DNA of 64,000 nt from Actinomadura chibensis NBRC 106107 (GCF_001552135.1 NZ_BCQP01000057.1:19852-83851); one strand, 5' to 3'. Positions 1-9,256 are shown, counted from the stretch's first letter. Numbers and translations: made by a program. The notes: generated from the letters alone by a model not told the origin.

Positions 1-245
1 ATCTGGCCGCTGAGCACCACCACGTACTGGCGGCACGGCGCCCGGTGCCAGCCGCTTGCGCGCGCCTCCGCCGGTATCTCCACGAAGGTCGCCGCGACGG
101 CCCGCTCGGGAGCGGTGGAGAGCAACGCCGCCTCACCCTCCACGAGCCCGGCGGCCTGCATCGGCTTGACCGTGTCCACCAGGCGAGATCCGCCCGTCGC
201 GTCCGTCTCGCAGTGGGTGATCCGGAAAAGGTTCTCGGTCGGCAC
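1..245 (-). CDS. Cupin-like protein, 5' part only
   Basis: The window cuts this minus-strand gene, leaving its first 81 codons. The start is a GTG at 243-245, with an AGGAG ribosome site a few bases upstream. The fragment begins MPTENLFRITHCETD and runs to a segment HRAPCRQYVVVLSGQ, whose spacing of His, Cys and a hydrophobic strand ending in Ser-Gly resembles the start of a small cupin barrel. The metal-binding residues that would confirm a cupin lie outside the window. No enzymatic role can be given. It points the same way as the operon at 382-4450 but is separated from it by 136 bases, so it may have its own promoter. Confidence 0.55.
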   Translation of the reverse strand, partial: MPTENLFRITHCETDATGGSRLVDTVKPMQAAGLVEGEAALLSTAPERAVAATFVEIPAEARASGWHRAPCRQYVVVLSGQ

Positions 246-381
246 AGCGGCTCCTGTCCATCGGGGGATGTTCGATTCGAGTGAATCCGGCGCGCCCGTC
301 GGCAGACAGAGAGACCTTTTCAGAACGGTGAATCGATCTGCGCGCTGCCCATTCCGAACTGTGCCGGATGGGGAATTCCGT

Positions 382-1200
<819 letters not shown>

Positions 1201-1246
1201 CCGGCCGCCCCGGCCGGAGCGGCTTCGGGGGACGCCGCGGGTTCCG

Positions 1247-1630
1247 TCATGCCTTCGGGCTCCGCACGGCGATCGCGTCGAGCTCGACGCGGGCGCCGTA
1301 CGGCAGTTCCGCGACGGCGACGCACGTGCGGGCGGGCAGCGGTTCCGGGAGCGACCGCTGGTACACCTCGTCCATGGCGCCGCGGTCGGACATGGACACC
1401 AGGTAGACGGTGATCTTCACGACGTCCTCAAGGCCGAGCCCCGCCGAGGCGAGTCGGGTCCTCAGGTTCGAGAAGGCCTGCCGGGTCTGGCCGGCGACGC
1501 CGCCGGCGACGAGCGCGTCGCCGGCCAGCCCCAGTTGTCCGGAGATGAAGACGAACCCGTTCGGGGTCTCGCGGACCGGGCTGTACGGGTGCCGCGCCTG
1601 CGCGGGGCCGGTGGGGGCCGAGGCCGTCAT
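1247..1630 (-). CDS. RidA/YjgF/UK114 family enamine deaminase
   Basis: The 127-residue length and motifs fit the Rid family. The first strand region FVFISGQLG and the late PARTCVAVAELP segment carry the Arg that binds the substrate carboxylate in RidA-type enzymes. RidA hydrolyses reactive enamines and imines such as 2-aminoacrylate, released by PLP dehydratases, to 2-oxo acids. That fits the neighbourhood: a serine/threonine-dehydratase-like enzyme sits at 7139-8116. The start ATG at 1630 has an AGGAGG-like site (reverse of cctcctt). It lies 34 bases from the MFS stop and probably shares its transcript. Function beyond general enamine hydrolysis is inferred from context only. Confidence 0.85.
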   Translation of the reverse strand: MTASAPTGPAQARHPYSPVRETPNGFVFISGQLGLAGDALVAGGVAGQTRQAFSNLRTRLASAGLGLEDVVKITVYLVSMSDRGAMDEVYQRSLPEPLPARTCVAVAELPYGARVELDAIAVRSPKA

Positions 1631-1664
1631 GGGTCCTCCTTGCGGGGATGGGTGAACCGGTGGA

Positions 1665-3146
1665 TCAGAGGTGGCTGAGGGAGGAGGTCTCCCTGTCGGC
1701 GGGGGCTCGGCCGGGCATCCTGCGGACCAGGAGCACCGCCGGGATCGCCGCCAGCACGAACACGCCGCCGACGTTGGCGATGTAGGCGTAGATGCCGGTC
1801 GCCGAGTTGACCGTCTCGCCGTCGGCGACGACGGCCGTCCCGCCGAGGATGGCGGATCCGACGAAGTTCATCGTCACCGAGGCGATGGCGACCATGACCA
1901 TGACCAGGCCGGAGACGGTGGCCTGCCGTTCCCGCGGGGCGAGGACCGATGCCAGGTTGAACCCGGAGGTCACGAGATTGCCGGCGGTCAGGCTCAGCAG
2001 GAACGAGGCCGGCACGGCGACGGCGAGGTTGCCCGGGCCGTCGCCGAGGTACATCAGCGCGGTGCCGGTCGTCCCGGTCAGGATGCCCACCGCGAGGCAC
2101 CACGCCGGGCCGACGCGGGTGGCGATGGCCCCGGCGCCGACGCCGCCCAGTGCGATGCCGATGGACGGGACGCCGAACATCAGCCCGAGGGCGAGGGGGC
2201 TTTCGAGCCCGTATCCCAGCCCGTCGTCGGGGGACGTCTCCACGAGGATGCTGAACAGTTGCAGCACGCTCTGGTAGGCGCCCGTGCCCATGACGACCAC
2301 GAGCAGCCCGAGCCCGAGCGTGCGGGAGATGCCCCGGATGTCGATGATGGGTTCACGTCCGCGGCTCAGAACGGCGAACCAGTACACCAGGGCGGCGAGG
2401 CCGGCCGCGAGCACCAGGAGCGACACCGCGCCCGCCCAGCCGAAGACCTGGCCGAGGCTGATGTAGCCGAGGACGCCCGCCATGCCGCCGCCGAGGACGA
2501 GCGCGCCCCGGACGTCCACCGTGCCGGGTGTCCGGCGCCGCGTGTCGGGAACGACCAGGCGGGTCAACAGCGCGGCGGCGACCGCGAACGACGCCGAGAT
2601 CACGAAGACGGACCGCCAGCCGAACACCTCGATCGCCGGCTCCAGGACGAACGGGGTCACGATGCCGAAGACGGCCGACCCGGCCGTCACGACGCCCGTG
2701 ACGACCATCGAGAACTTCGGTACGCAGAGGTCGCGGATGATGGCGATCGACAGGAACAGCGCCGCCACCGCGGCGCCCTGCAGGAGGCGTCCCAGCACGA
2801 ACACGGCGAGGTGCGGTGCGGCCAGGCACACGACCCCGCCGAGCGCGGCGACGAGCAGCGTGATCACGAGCACCCGGCGCTTGCCGTGGACGTCCGCGCT
2901 CTTCCCCAGCAGCGGTGACCACATGGCGCCCGCGAGCATGGCGCTCGAACCGATCCAGGCGAACTGGTTGGTGTCGAAGGCCCGCGCCAGGTGGGGGAGG
3001 ACAAAGGTCGGCGCCGCGACCACGCTGTCGACCATGACGTTGACGAGGATGAGGATCGCGACATAGGAGACGACCCTGAGCGTCCATCCGCTGTGGATCG
3101 CCCCGGTATCCCGGCTGTCCGTGGTGGTTGAGTCGAGATCGGTCAT
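1665..3146 (-). CDS. MFS transporter, drug:H+ antiporter type
   Basis: This is a 493-residue integral membrane protein with 12 to 14 hydrophobic segments. After the first helices comes SADVHGKRRVLVI, the loop 2-3 motif A of the major facilitator superfamily (usual form GxLaDrxGrkxxl). A LGRLLQGAAVAALF helix follows, typical of DHA2-like exporters. The start ATG (3144-3146) overlaps the stop of the upstream amidohydrolase (3143-3145) in an ATGA, so translation is coupled. It may export a product of the amidohydrolase, or import its substrate. Substrate and direction cannot be read from the sequence. Confidence 0.85.
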   Translation of the reverse strand: MTDLDSTTTDSRDTGAIHSGWTLRVVSYVAILILVNVMVDSVVAAPTFVLPHLARAFDTNQFAWIGSSAMLAGAMWSPLLGKSADVHGKRRVLVITLLVAALGGVVCLAAPHLAVFVLGRLLQGAAVAALFLSIAIIRDLCVPKFSMVVTGVVTAGSAVFGIVTPFVLEPAIEVFGWRSVFVISASFAVAAALLTRLVVPDTRRRTPGTVDVRGALVLGGGMAGVLGYISLGQVFGWAGAVSLLVLAAGLAALVYWFAVLSRGREPIIDIRGISRTLGLGLLVVVMGTGAYQSVLQLFSILVETSPDDGLGYGLESPLALGLMFGVPSIGIALGGVGAGAIATRVGPAWCLAVGILTGTTGTALMYLGDGPGNLAVAVPASFLLSLTAGNLVTSGFNLASVLAPRERQATVSGLVMVMVAIASVTMNFVGSAILGGTAVVADGETVNSATGIYAYIANVGGVFVLAAIPAVLLVRRMPGRAPADRETSSLSHL

Positions 3147-4450
3147 GCGTGTTGTCTCTCTGCGTTGAGTCCACCGGCGGTGGGGTCACCGAGACGGCTG
3201 GCGCGCACGACGCCCTGCTGGGCGACGAGGGTGATCCGAGTGGGGTCGCTGAGCGCGCGGATGTCGCTGAGCGGGTCCGCCGCGCACAGCACGACGTCGG
3301 CGAGGCGGCCCGGCCGCAGGACGCCCAGCCGGTCGTCCACGCCGAGCAGCCGGGCGCTGGTCGCGGTGGCGGCGCGGATGGCGTCCATCGGCGACATTCC
3401 GAGCTCGACCAGGCACCAGAGCTCGAACGGGTTCTCGCCGTGCGGCGTGATGCCGGCGTCGGTGCCCACGGCGATCTGCACCTTCCGCTCGATCGCGCGG
3501 GCGATGTTCTCCTTGGCGATCGCGTTCCAGCGCAGCTTCTTCTGATAGCGCCACGGCGTGGTCGCGGCGGGGTCGAGCGGCTGGAAGACCGCGGACAGGG
3601 TCGGCACGAGGAACGCGCCGCGCTCGCCGAGGAGGTCGCAGCCCTCGTCGTCGATCCCGAAGCCGTGCTCGATCGAACGGACTCCGCCGCGGAGGGCGGA
3701 GAGGATCCCGGCGCGGCCCTGGGCGTGCGAGGCGACGGTGCGGCCGCCGTGGCGCCTCGCCTCGTCGACGACGGCCCGGATCTCCTCGGCCAGCAGGTCC
3801 TCGTCGTCGGGATCGTCGTGCGCGCTGCTGATGCCGCCGCTCGTGCAGATCTTGATCACGTCGGCGCCGGCGCGCAGCAGCTCGCGCACCGCGACCCGCG
3901 CCTCGGTCACGCCGTCCGCGACGACGCACGAGTCGAGGTCGAGTGCCCTGCCGCTCGGCAGCGTCGTGTCCGCGTGGCCGCCGGTGTGGCCGATGACGGC
4001 GATCGCGGTCTGGATCCGCGGGCCGGCCACGCGTCCGCGGGCGACCGCTTCGCGATACCCGGCCGGGAGCGCGCCGAGGTCGCGGACCGACGTGACGCCC
4101 GAAAGGAGCGTGCGCTCCAGGCGATCGACCGTGTCCAGGGTGGTGAGCACCGGATCGCTCATCAGCGCCACATCGACGATCGACCGGTCGGAGGGCATGC
4201 CGAGATGGGTGTGGCAGTCGAAGAGCCCGGGCAGCAGGGTGCCGCCCTCGCCGTCGATCTCGGGCACGCCCGGCCGGGCCGGTGGAGCTCCCGCGGCGGG
4301 TCCGGCATAGGTGACGCGACCCGCGTCGTCTGATTCGAGCACCGCGTCCTCGACCACCTCGTCGCTCAAACCGTCGATGAGGCGGACGCGACGGATCCGC
4401 AGGGCGGCGGCTTCGGCGGTCTGCATGGCGCGATCGGCCCTCCAAGGCAT
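3143..4450 (-). CDS. Metal-dependent amidohydrolase, imidazolonepropionase-like
   Basis: The protein belongs to the TIM-barrel amidohydrolase superfamily, in the branch that holds Xaa-Pro dipeptidase-like and imidazolonepropionase-like hydrolases. Visible metal residues are H80 and H82 (DCHTHLG), K200 (the carboxylated Lys, in DVIKICTSGG), H242 (ASHAQG), H262 (SIEHGFG) and D331 (VGTDAGI), so the binuclear site looks complete. It should hydrolyse an amide, lactam or ester bond in the cytoplasm. Related enzymes cleave N-acyl amino acids and Pro dipeptides; the substrate here is unknown. It is the first gene of a minus-strand operon facing the Lrp-type regulator at 4551. A second ATG at 4426 is an alternative start. 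Confidence 0.85.
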   Translation of the reverse strand: MPWRADRAMQTAEAAALRIRRVRLIDGLSDEVVEDAVLESDDAGRVTYAGPAAGAPPARPGVPEIDGEGGTLLPGLFDCHTHLGMPSDRSIVDVALMSDPVLTTLDTVDRLERTLLSGVTSVRDLGALPAGYREAVARGRVAGPRIQTAIAVIGHTGGHADTTLPSGRALDLDSCVVADGVTEARVAVRELLRAGADVIKICTSGGISSAHDDPDDEDLLAEEIRAVVDEARRHGGRTVASHAQGRAGILSALRGGVRSIEHGFGIDDEGCDLLGERGAFLVPTLSAVFQPLDPAATTPWRYQKKLRWNAIAKENIARAIERKVQIAVGTDAGITPHGENPFELWCLVELGMSPMDAIRAATATSARLLGVDDRLGVLRPGRLADVVLCAADPLSDIRALSDPTRITLVAQQGVVRASRLGDPTAGGLNAERQHA

Positions 4451-4476
4451 CGGTCCAGATGGTGGCGACGCTAGAG

Positions 4477-4489
4477 TTGTCCTTCACAA
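4477..4489. promoter_or_regulatory. Possible Lrp/AsnC operator in divergent promoter
   Basis: A short inverted repeat, TTGT-CCTTC-ACAA, lies in the 100-base gap between the divergent amidohydrolase and Lrp-type genes. Lrp/AsnC proteins often bind short AT-richer dyads in such gaps and regulate both themselves and the divergent operon. The dyad is only four bases per arm, so this is a weak call based mainly on position. Confidence 0.3.
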
Positions 4490-4550
4490 TCGGCCGCAAA
4501 TCGCAGGAAATCTCTCCTAGCGATGTCATCCATGCAGGAAAGGGATCCTC

Positions 4551-5564
4551 GTGGCCGTCACCGATTTCGACGAGCTCGACCTGGCGATCGTCGACGCGGT
4601 GCGCACCGCACCCCGCGCCAGCTGGCGCGATCTGGGGTCGGCGCTCGGTGTCAATCCCTCGACCGTGAGCCGGCGGTGGTCGCGCATGGAGTCGTCGGGC
4701 ACCGCCTGGGTCACGGCACATCCGTCCGGCGGCGCCATGCCCGTGTGCGCCCTCGTCGAGATCGATTGTGAGCCCGGCCGGTCGATGGACGTGGCGCGTG
4801 ATCTCGCCATGGACCGGGAGGCGGCGTCGATCAAGGTGATGAGCGGCCCCCGCGACCTGGTGGTGCTCGCCCAGGCGGTGAGCCTCCAGGCACTGTCGGG
4901 CTACCTGCTCGGCCTGGTGCCCCGCATCGCGGGCATCGCCCGCGTCCGCAGCCACATCCTCACGCGATCGACGCTCGAGGTGAGCAGCTGGCGGGACGGC
5001 TCCCTCAACCCCGAGCAGCAGCGTCGGCTGGGGTCGCCGCCGGCGGCCGGCGCCGCGAAGGCCGACGCGCTGGACGCTACCGACCGCCTGATCCTCGCCG
5101 CGCTGCACGCGAACGGGCGGATGTCGCTGGAGGGGATCGCGGGGTTCGCCGGTGTCGGCGCGCTCGCCGTGCGGCGCCGGCTCACGCGCATGCGCAACGG
5201 CGGGCTGGTGACCCTGCGCTGCGACGTGTCGCGCGAGCTGTCCGGCCGGTCGGTATGGGCCACGTACTTCGGATCCCTCGACGTCCAGGACCTGCGATCG
5301 GCCGAGCAGCGCATCCGTGTCCTCCCGGGCGTGCGGGCGGCGAGCTTCACGGCGGGTCCGTTCAACCTCGTGGTCGACGCGTGGCTGCACTCCACCGCCG
5401 AGGTGCACGATCTCGAATGGCGCATGGGTCGGGAACTGCCGGAACTGCGGGTCCTGGACCGCTCGGTCGTCCTGCGGGTCACGAAGCTGCTCGGGCGCGT
5501 GCTCGACGCCGATGGCCGGGCGGTCGGGGTCGTGCCGCTGCTGCCGGACGATCCTCAGGCGTAG
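4551..5564 (+). CDS. Lrp/AsnC family regulator with two HTH-ligand modules
   Basis: The 337-residue protein is about twice the length of a normal Lrp/AsnC protein (about 150 aa). It carries two copies of the module. The first winged HTH is at residues 4-50 (LDLAIVDAVRTAPRASWRDL), followed by a ligand-binding domain. The second HTH is at about 172-220 (LDATDRLILAALHANGRMSL), followed by a second ligand-binding domain. Tandem Lrp regulators of this kind are common in actinomycetes and usually control the divergent amino-acid or amine catabolic gene. The likely target is the amidohydrolase-MFS-RidA operon. The start is the GTG at 4551 after an AGGAAAGG site. Its 3' end overlaps the convergent TetR gene by 10 bases. 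Confidence 0.88.
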   Translation: MAVTDFDELDLAIVDAVRTAPRASWRDLGSALGVNPSTVSRRWSRMESSGTAWVTAHPSGGAMPVCALVEIDCEPGRSMDVARDLAMDREAASIKVMSGPRDLVVLAQAVSLQALSGYLLGLVPRIAGIARVRSHILTRSTLEVSSWRDGSLNPEQQRRLGSPPAAGAAKADALDATDRLILAALHANGRMSLEGIAGFAGVGALAVRRRLTRMRNGGLVTLRCDVSRELSGRSVWATYFGSLDVQDLRSAEQRIRVLPGVRAASFTAGPFNLVVDAWLHSTAEVHDLEWRMGRELPELRVLDRSVVLRVTKLLGRVLDADGRAVGVVPLLPDDPQA

Positions 5565-6175
5565 GCGCGGAGGAACACGTCGACCCCGCGGTCCACGAGG
5601 CGGAGGACCTCGGTCTCGTCGGCGTCGGCGTCGAGCGCGTGCAGGGCGAGTTCGACCGTGAGGGCGGTGAAGTGCCGCGCGGCGAGCTCCGGCTCGTCGG
5701 CATGGAGCCCTCCGGCGGCGGCGAGCTCGGCGAACCGGGCGGCGAGCATCCGCTCGGGGCGGTCGCTCGTGGAGAGCGCGAGTCGCGGAGCGGCGCGCTC
5801 CGACGCGAGCCGGCGGAACGTCACGTAGTCCGATGAGGGGAAGGTGCCCGTGACGACGCGCCGCGCGAAGGCCGAGAGCGCCTCCCGCAGGTCGCGGCCG
5901 GGCTGCAGTTCCTCCTCGAGCGCGGTGCCTACGGTGCGGACCAGGGACGCGTGGACGCGCTCGACCACGCGGAGGTAGACGGCGCTCTTCTCCCCGAAGT
6001 GGTCGTACACGGTGCGCTTCGAGACCCCGGCGCGGGCCGCGATCACGTCCATGCTCGCCCGCTCGTAGCCGTCCGCCAGGAAGCGCTCCTCGGCCGCGTC
6101 GAGGATGGCGGCGCGCTTCGCCTCGGACCGCCGGCGCCGGCCCGGCGTCTGGACCTCGGCGATGGCTCTGGGCAT
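5555..6175 (-). CDS. TetR family transcriptional regulator
   Basis: This is a 206-residue TetR-type repressor. The N-terminal HTH reads AAILDAAEERFLADGY, then MDVIAARAGVSKRTVYDHFGEK, the usual recognition helix region; the remainder is an alpha-helical ligand domain. I chose the ATG at 6175 (MPRAIAEV) rather than an upstream in-frame start at 6205, because the longer form would run into the perfect palindrome at 6197-6220 that is almost certainly its operator. It is divergent from the crotonase-dehydratase-TPP-ALDH operon and probably represses both itself and that operon until a pathway ligand binds. The gene ends inside the last codons of the convergent Lrp gene. Confidence 0.9.
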   Translation of the reverse strand: MPRAIAEVQTPGRRRRSEAKRAAILDAAEERFLADGYERASMDVIAARAGVSKRTVYDHFGEKSAVYLRVVERVHASLVRTVGTALEEELQPGRDLREALSAFARRVVTGTFPSSDYVTFRRLASERAAPRLALSTSDRPERMLAARFAELAAAGGLHADEPELAARHFTALTVELALHALDADADETEVLRLVDRGVDVFLRAYA

Positions 6176-6196
6176 GCCGGTAGCGTAGCGACCCAG

Positions 6197-6220
6197 AAAG
6201 CACACTGGCCAGTGTGCTTT
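6197..6220. promoter_or_regulatory. Perfect 24-bp palindrome, predicted TetR operator
   Basis: Each arm reads AAAGCACACTGG and the two arms are exact reverse complements without a spacer. It lies between the divergent TetR gene (start 6175) and the crotonase gene (start 6270). A partial extra half-site (actggcc) follows directly. Perfect palindromes of this type in the divergent gap are the standard binding sites of TetR-family repressors. Binding here would block both promoters. The protein-site link is inferred from position. Confidence 0.85.
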
Positions 6221-6269
6221 ACTGGCCGTCGGGACGTGCGTTCCCGGCTGATCACGACAGGGAGGCCCG

Positions 6270-7124
6270 ATGGCGATCGATCTCCGCGAGCACTGGGAGG
6301 GGTACCTCGCCCCGTCCGCGTTCGAGGACTACTCAAGGAGGTACGCCGACTTCTTCAGGATGCGGCGCGAGGACGGCGTCATCGAGGTCCGCCTGCACAC
6401 GGACGACGGGCCGTACGTGCACACGCACGCCGCGCACAACGTCTGGCCGCGCGTCTGGCAGGAGATCGGCAACGACCAGGAGAACCAGGTCCTGATCATC
6501 ACGGGCACGGGCGACAGGTGGATGACCGGCGACCCCAAGGGCCACAACCCCAGGCCGGCCTCCGACCTGGACCCGGACCTCGTCTATCAGCGCCTGTACG
6601 ACGGCTGGAAGGTCGTCGAGAGCTTCGTCGGCAACATCGACATCCCGACGATCGCCGCCGTCAACGGTCCCGGCGTGCACACCGAGTTCGCGATCCTCTC
6701 CGACATCACGCTCGCCGCGCCCGACGCCGATTTCATGGACCCGCACTTCTGGCTCGGCACCGCACCCGGCGACGGCCAGGCGCTGGCGCTCCAGGCGCTC
6801 ATGGGGCCGAAGCGGGCCGCCTACCACATCTACGGAGCCAAGCCGATCCCCGCGGACAAGGCGCTCGAATGGGGCGTCGTGAGCGACGTCCTCCCGCGCG
6901 AGCGGTTGCTCGACCGTGCCTGGGAGATCGCGCGATTCATCATGCGGCGTCCGCGCTTCGCGCGCTGGGCCGCGCACAACATCCTCTCCCGGCCGCTGAA
7001 GAAGGCCGTGGCCGAGGACTTCGGCTTCCATATGCCGCACCAGATGCTGGCCACCGTGGCGAGCAAGACGGTGGTTCCCAACCCGGACTTGTTCAACGAC
7101 TCCGAAGCCCGCAAGATCTTCTGA
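6270..7124 (+). CDS. Crotonase-fold hydrolase, 6-oxocamphor hydrolase-like
   Basis: A 284-residue crotonase-superfamily protein. Instead of the typical enoyl-CoA hydratase motifs it resembles 6-oxocamphor hydrolase, which cleaves a C-C bond in cyclic beta-diketones. The segment NGPGVHTEFAILSDITLAA carries H137, aligned by eye with the catalytic His of that enzyme. PHFWLGTAPGDGQ carries D168 in the conserved PGDG motif. The usual CoA-binding features of hydratases are weak. It heads an operon under the TetR operator, followed 14 bases later by the PLP dehydratase. A retro-Claisenase acting on a diketone is my best reading; enoyl-CoA hydratase/isomerase remains possible. Confidence 0.75.
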   Translation: MAIDLREHWEGYLAPSAFEDYSRRYADFFRMRREDGVIEVRLHTDDGPYVHTHAAHNVWPRVWQEIGNDQENQVLIITGTGDRWMTGDPKGHNPRPASDLDPDLVYQRLYDGWKVVESFVGNIDIPTIAAVNGPGVHTEFAILSDITLAAPDADFMDPHFWLGTAPGDGQALALQALMGPKRAAYHIYGAKPIPADKALEWGVVSDVLPRERLLDRAWEIARFIMRRPRFARWAAHNILSRPLKKAVAEDFGFHMPHQMLATVASKTVVPNPDLFNDSEARKIF

Positions 7125-7138
7125 CCGGAGCCGGCGAA

Positions 7139-8116
7139 TTGAACACCACGCCATCCTCGCGAGCGTCCGCGACGGTCACGGCCCGCGACATCGTCCAAGC
7201 GCGAGCCCGGATCGCCGACGGTGCCGTCCGCACACCGCTGCTCGCGGCGCCGTGGGCTCCGGGGGAGCTTCACCTGAAGGCCGAGAGCCTCCAGCCGATG
7301 GGCGCCTTCAAGATCCGCGGCGCGCTCAACGCGGTCCGCCGGCTCCGCCCGGAGGCGCGGGCGCGAGGGGTGATCACTCATTCGAGCGGCAATCACGGCC
7401 AAGCCGTCGCGTGGGCCGCGCGGGCGGCCGGAGTCGAGGCGGTCGTCGTCATGCCGGATGCCGCGGCAGAGGTCAAGGCGAACGCGACCAGGGAGCTCGG
7501 CGCCGACGTGATCTTCGTCCCCGGAGCCCGCCGCGAGGCGGTCGCCGAGACGGTGCGGGCCGAACGCGGGATGGTCCTGATCCCGCCCTACGACCATCCC
7601 GACGTGATCGCCGGACAGGGGACGGTCGCCCTGGAGATCCTCGACGAGCTCGACTCCGTCGACACGGTGCTGGTGCCGATCGGCGGGGGCGGGCTGATCT
7701 CGGGGATCGGGGTGGCGGTCAAGTGGGCGTCGCCCGGCACGCGTGTGATCGGCGTGGAGCCGGAGTCGGCCGCCGACGCACGCGACTCCCTCGCGGCCGG
7801 GCACCGGATCGAGTGGAAGACGGAGGACACCTGCCGCACCATCGCCGATGGGACGCGGACACCGGTCGTCGGGGAGGTCACGTTTCCGCTCATCCAGGCG
7901 ACGGTCGACGAGATCGTCACGGTGAGCGAGGACGAGATCCTCGCCGCGGTCGCGGTGCTCGCCCGCCGCTCCCGTCTCGTCACCGAGCCGAGCGGCGCCC
8001 TCAGCGTCGCCGCCCACCTCGCGGAGCCCGGCAGATTCGGACGGACCGTCGCGATCCTGTCCGGCGGCAACATCGACCCCGCTCTCCTCGCCCGCGCCCT
8101 CGCCCTTCCCTCCTGA
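7139..8116 (+). CDS. PLP-dependent threonine/serine dehydratase-like ammonia-lyase
   Basis: This is a fold-type II PLP enzyme of 325 residues, close in length to serine racemase, catabolic threonine dehydratase and hydroxyaspartate ammonia-lyase. K58 in MGAFKIRGA is the Schiff-base lysine, SSGNHGQ (82-88) holds the cofactor, and GGGGLISG near 180 binds the phosphate. It lacks the C-terminal ACT domain of biosynthetic threonine deaminase, so it is probably catabolic. The open frame extends upstream through the crotonase, but the real start is a TTG at 7139, eight bases after a GGAG site. Its 2-oxo acid product could feed the TPP decarboxylase downstream, and its enamine intermediate could be handled by RidA. 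Confidence 0.85.
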   Translation: MNTTPSSRASATVTARDIVQARARIADGAVRTPLLAAPWAPGELHLKAESLQPMGAFKIRGALNAVRRLRPEARARGVITHSSGNHGQAVAWAARAAGVEAVVVMPDAAAEVKANATRELGADVIFVPGARREAVAETVRAERGMVLIPPYDHPDVIAGQGTVALEILDELDSVDTVLVPIGGGGLISGIGVAVKWASPGTRVIGVEPESAADARDSLAAGHRIEWKTEDTCRTIADGTRTPVVGEVTFPLIQATVDEIVTVSEDEILAAVAVLARRSRLVTEPSGALSVAAHLAEPGRFGRTVAILSGGNIDPALLARALALPS

Positions 8117-8132
8117 AAGGAGTCGCACGCAG

Positions 8133-8666
8133 ATGACCTACGCAGAGGCCGTCGCCGACGGCATCTGGGCGGCAGGAGCCGTACGGGTCGGGTACATCCC
8201 CTCCGTGACGGTGGCGCCCATCATCACGGCGCTGGTCGCCCACGACGGCGGCGCGGACGGGGTCTCACCGCGAGTCACCCCGCTCTCCCGTGAGGAGGAG
8301 GCCGTGGGCGTGATGGGAGCGGTCGCCTTCACCGGCGGTCTCGGCGCCGTGGTGATGCAGGACAACGGCTTCGGCAACGCCCTCACGGCCCTGACCACGT
8401 TCGCGCTCTCGTACCACCTCCCGCTCCTGGTCTTCGCGAACACGCGCGGGGGCCTCGGCGAGTACAACTCGATGATCCACTCCATCAGCCGGCCCATGCC
8501 CGCGGTCCTGCGGGCCGTCGGGCTGCCCGTCATCGAGCTCGACCGGCGGAGCGGTGCGGACGACTGGCGCGACACCGTCCAGGAGGCCGGTGTCCACGCC
8601 GTCATGACCTATCAGCCCGTCGTCGTCCTGGGTTCTTTCTGGAACACCGATGGAAAGGTCGCGTGA
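8133..8666 (+). CDS. TPP-dependent decarboxylase, PYR subunit (sulfopyruvate decarboxylase alpha-like)
   Basis: A 177-residue stand-alone pyrimidine-binding half of a thiamine diphosphate enzyme. Its size matches the ComD/phosphonopyruvate decarboxylase alpha type. PLSREEEAVGVMGA contains the conserved Glu that activates the thiazolium via the aminopyrimidine. HLPLLVFANTRGGLGEYNS follows the order of sulfopyruvate decarboxylases. An AAAGGAG site lies 12 bases before the ATG. The stop overlaps the start of the PP subunit (8663) by ATGA, so the two chains are probably made in equal amounts and assemble together. Predicted reaction: decarboxylation of a small 2-oxo acid to an aldehyde. Confidence 0.82.
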   Translation: MTYAEAVADGIWAAGAVRVGYIPSVTVAPIITALVAHDGGADGVSPRVTPLSREEEAVGVMGAVAFTGGLGAVVMQDNGFGNALTALTTFALSYHLPLLVFANTRGGLGEYNSMIHSISRPMPAVLRAVGLPVIELDRRSGADDWRDTVQEAGVHAVMTYQPVVVLGSFWNTDGKVA

Positions 8667-9256
8667 TGAAGCGGATCGAAGCGCTCGGCGCCCTCGCGGA
8701 CCTGACGGACCGGCATCCCGTCGTCGTCACCTGCGCGGCGACGAGCCGCGAGCTCGCGTCGGTCAAGGACGGCGACAACCACCTCTACCTGCTCGACTCC
8801 ATGGGCCTCGTCGGCTCCGTGGCCACGGGCCTCGCGCTGAGCCTCGACCCCGCCCTGCCCAAGGTCGTCGGCGTCGAGGGCGACGGCTCGCTGCTCATGA
8901 ACCCGAACGTCCTCCCCACGGGCGGATACCTCGCCCCGGACAACCTCCTGCTCGTACTGCTCGACAACGGCGTGTACGGCTCGACCGGCGCCCTGCCGAC
9001 CTACTCGTCGAAGATCGACCTCGTCCGGCTGGCCGGCGCCTCCGGGTGGACGACCCGAACGGCGGACACGGTCGGCGGGCTCAGGGACGCGTTCGCGGAA
9101 CTGCTCACGGTGAAGGGGCCGGCGTTCCTGTACGGCCGCATCGAGAAAGGCAACGCGCAGGGCGTCGCCAAGCTCCTCGTCGACCCCGTCTCGATCACGG
9201 GCCGGTTCTCCCGCTGGCTGCGGGAGCAGCATGCCGCTGGGGAGGCGGCAAGGTGA
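8663..9256 (+). CDS. TPP-dependent decarboxylase, PP subunit (sulfopyruvate decarboxylase beta-like)
   Basis: A 197-residue protein forming the diphosphate-binding half. The TPP motif starts at GDGSLLMN and ends about 25 residues later at LLDNGVYGSTG, matching the GDG-to-N spacing of TPP enzymes and binding Mg and the diphosphate. With the preceding 177-residue PYR subunit it makes one split decarboxylase, as in archaeal ComD/ComE, rather than the single chain of pyruvate decarboxylase. Its stop overlaps the ALDH start (GTGA at 9253-9256). The split TPP enzyme coupled directly to an aldehyde dehydrogenase argues that the released aldehyde is oxidised to an acid. Confidence 0.82.
   Translation: MMKRIEALGALADLTDRHPVVVTCAATSRELASVKDGDNHLYLLDSMGLVGSVATGLALSLDPALPKVVGVEGDGSLLMNPNVLPTGGYLAPDNLLLVLLDNGVYGSTGALPTYSSKIDLVRLAGASGWTTRTADTVGGLRDAFAELLTVKGPAFLYGRIEKGNAQGVAKLLVDPVSITGRFSRWLREQHAAGEAAR

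Noticed and set aside
3186..6203. A 1005-codon open frame on the minus strand
   Set aside because: It crosses the amidohydrolase, Lrp and TetR genes in another frame and its product is Arg/Pro/Ala-rich with no motif, the usual shadow in GC-rich DNA.
5951..8116. A fusion of a regulator-region frame, crotonase shadow and PLP dehydratase
   Set aside because: The dehydratase starts at TTG 7139 with a proper ribosome site; the upstream part is an open shadow frame.
8650..9252. An N-terminal extension of the aldehyde dehydrogenase
   Set aside because: The extra 201 residues are the TPP subunit read in the wrong frame. GTG 9253 has a GGAGG site.
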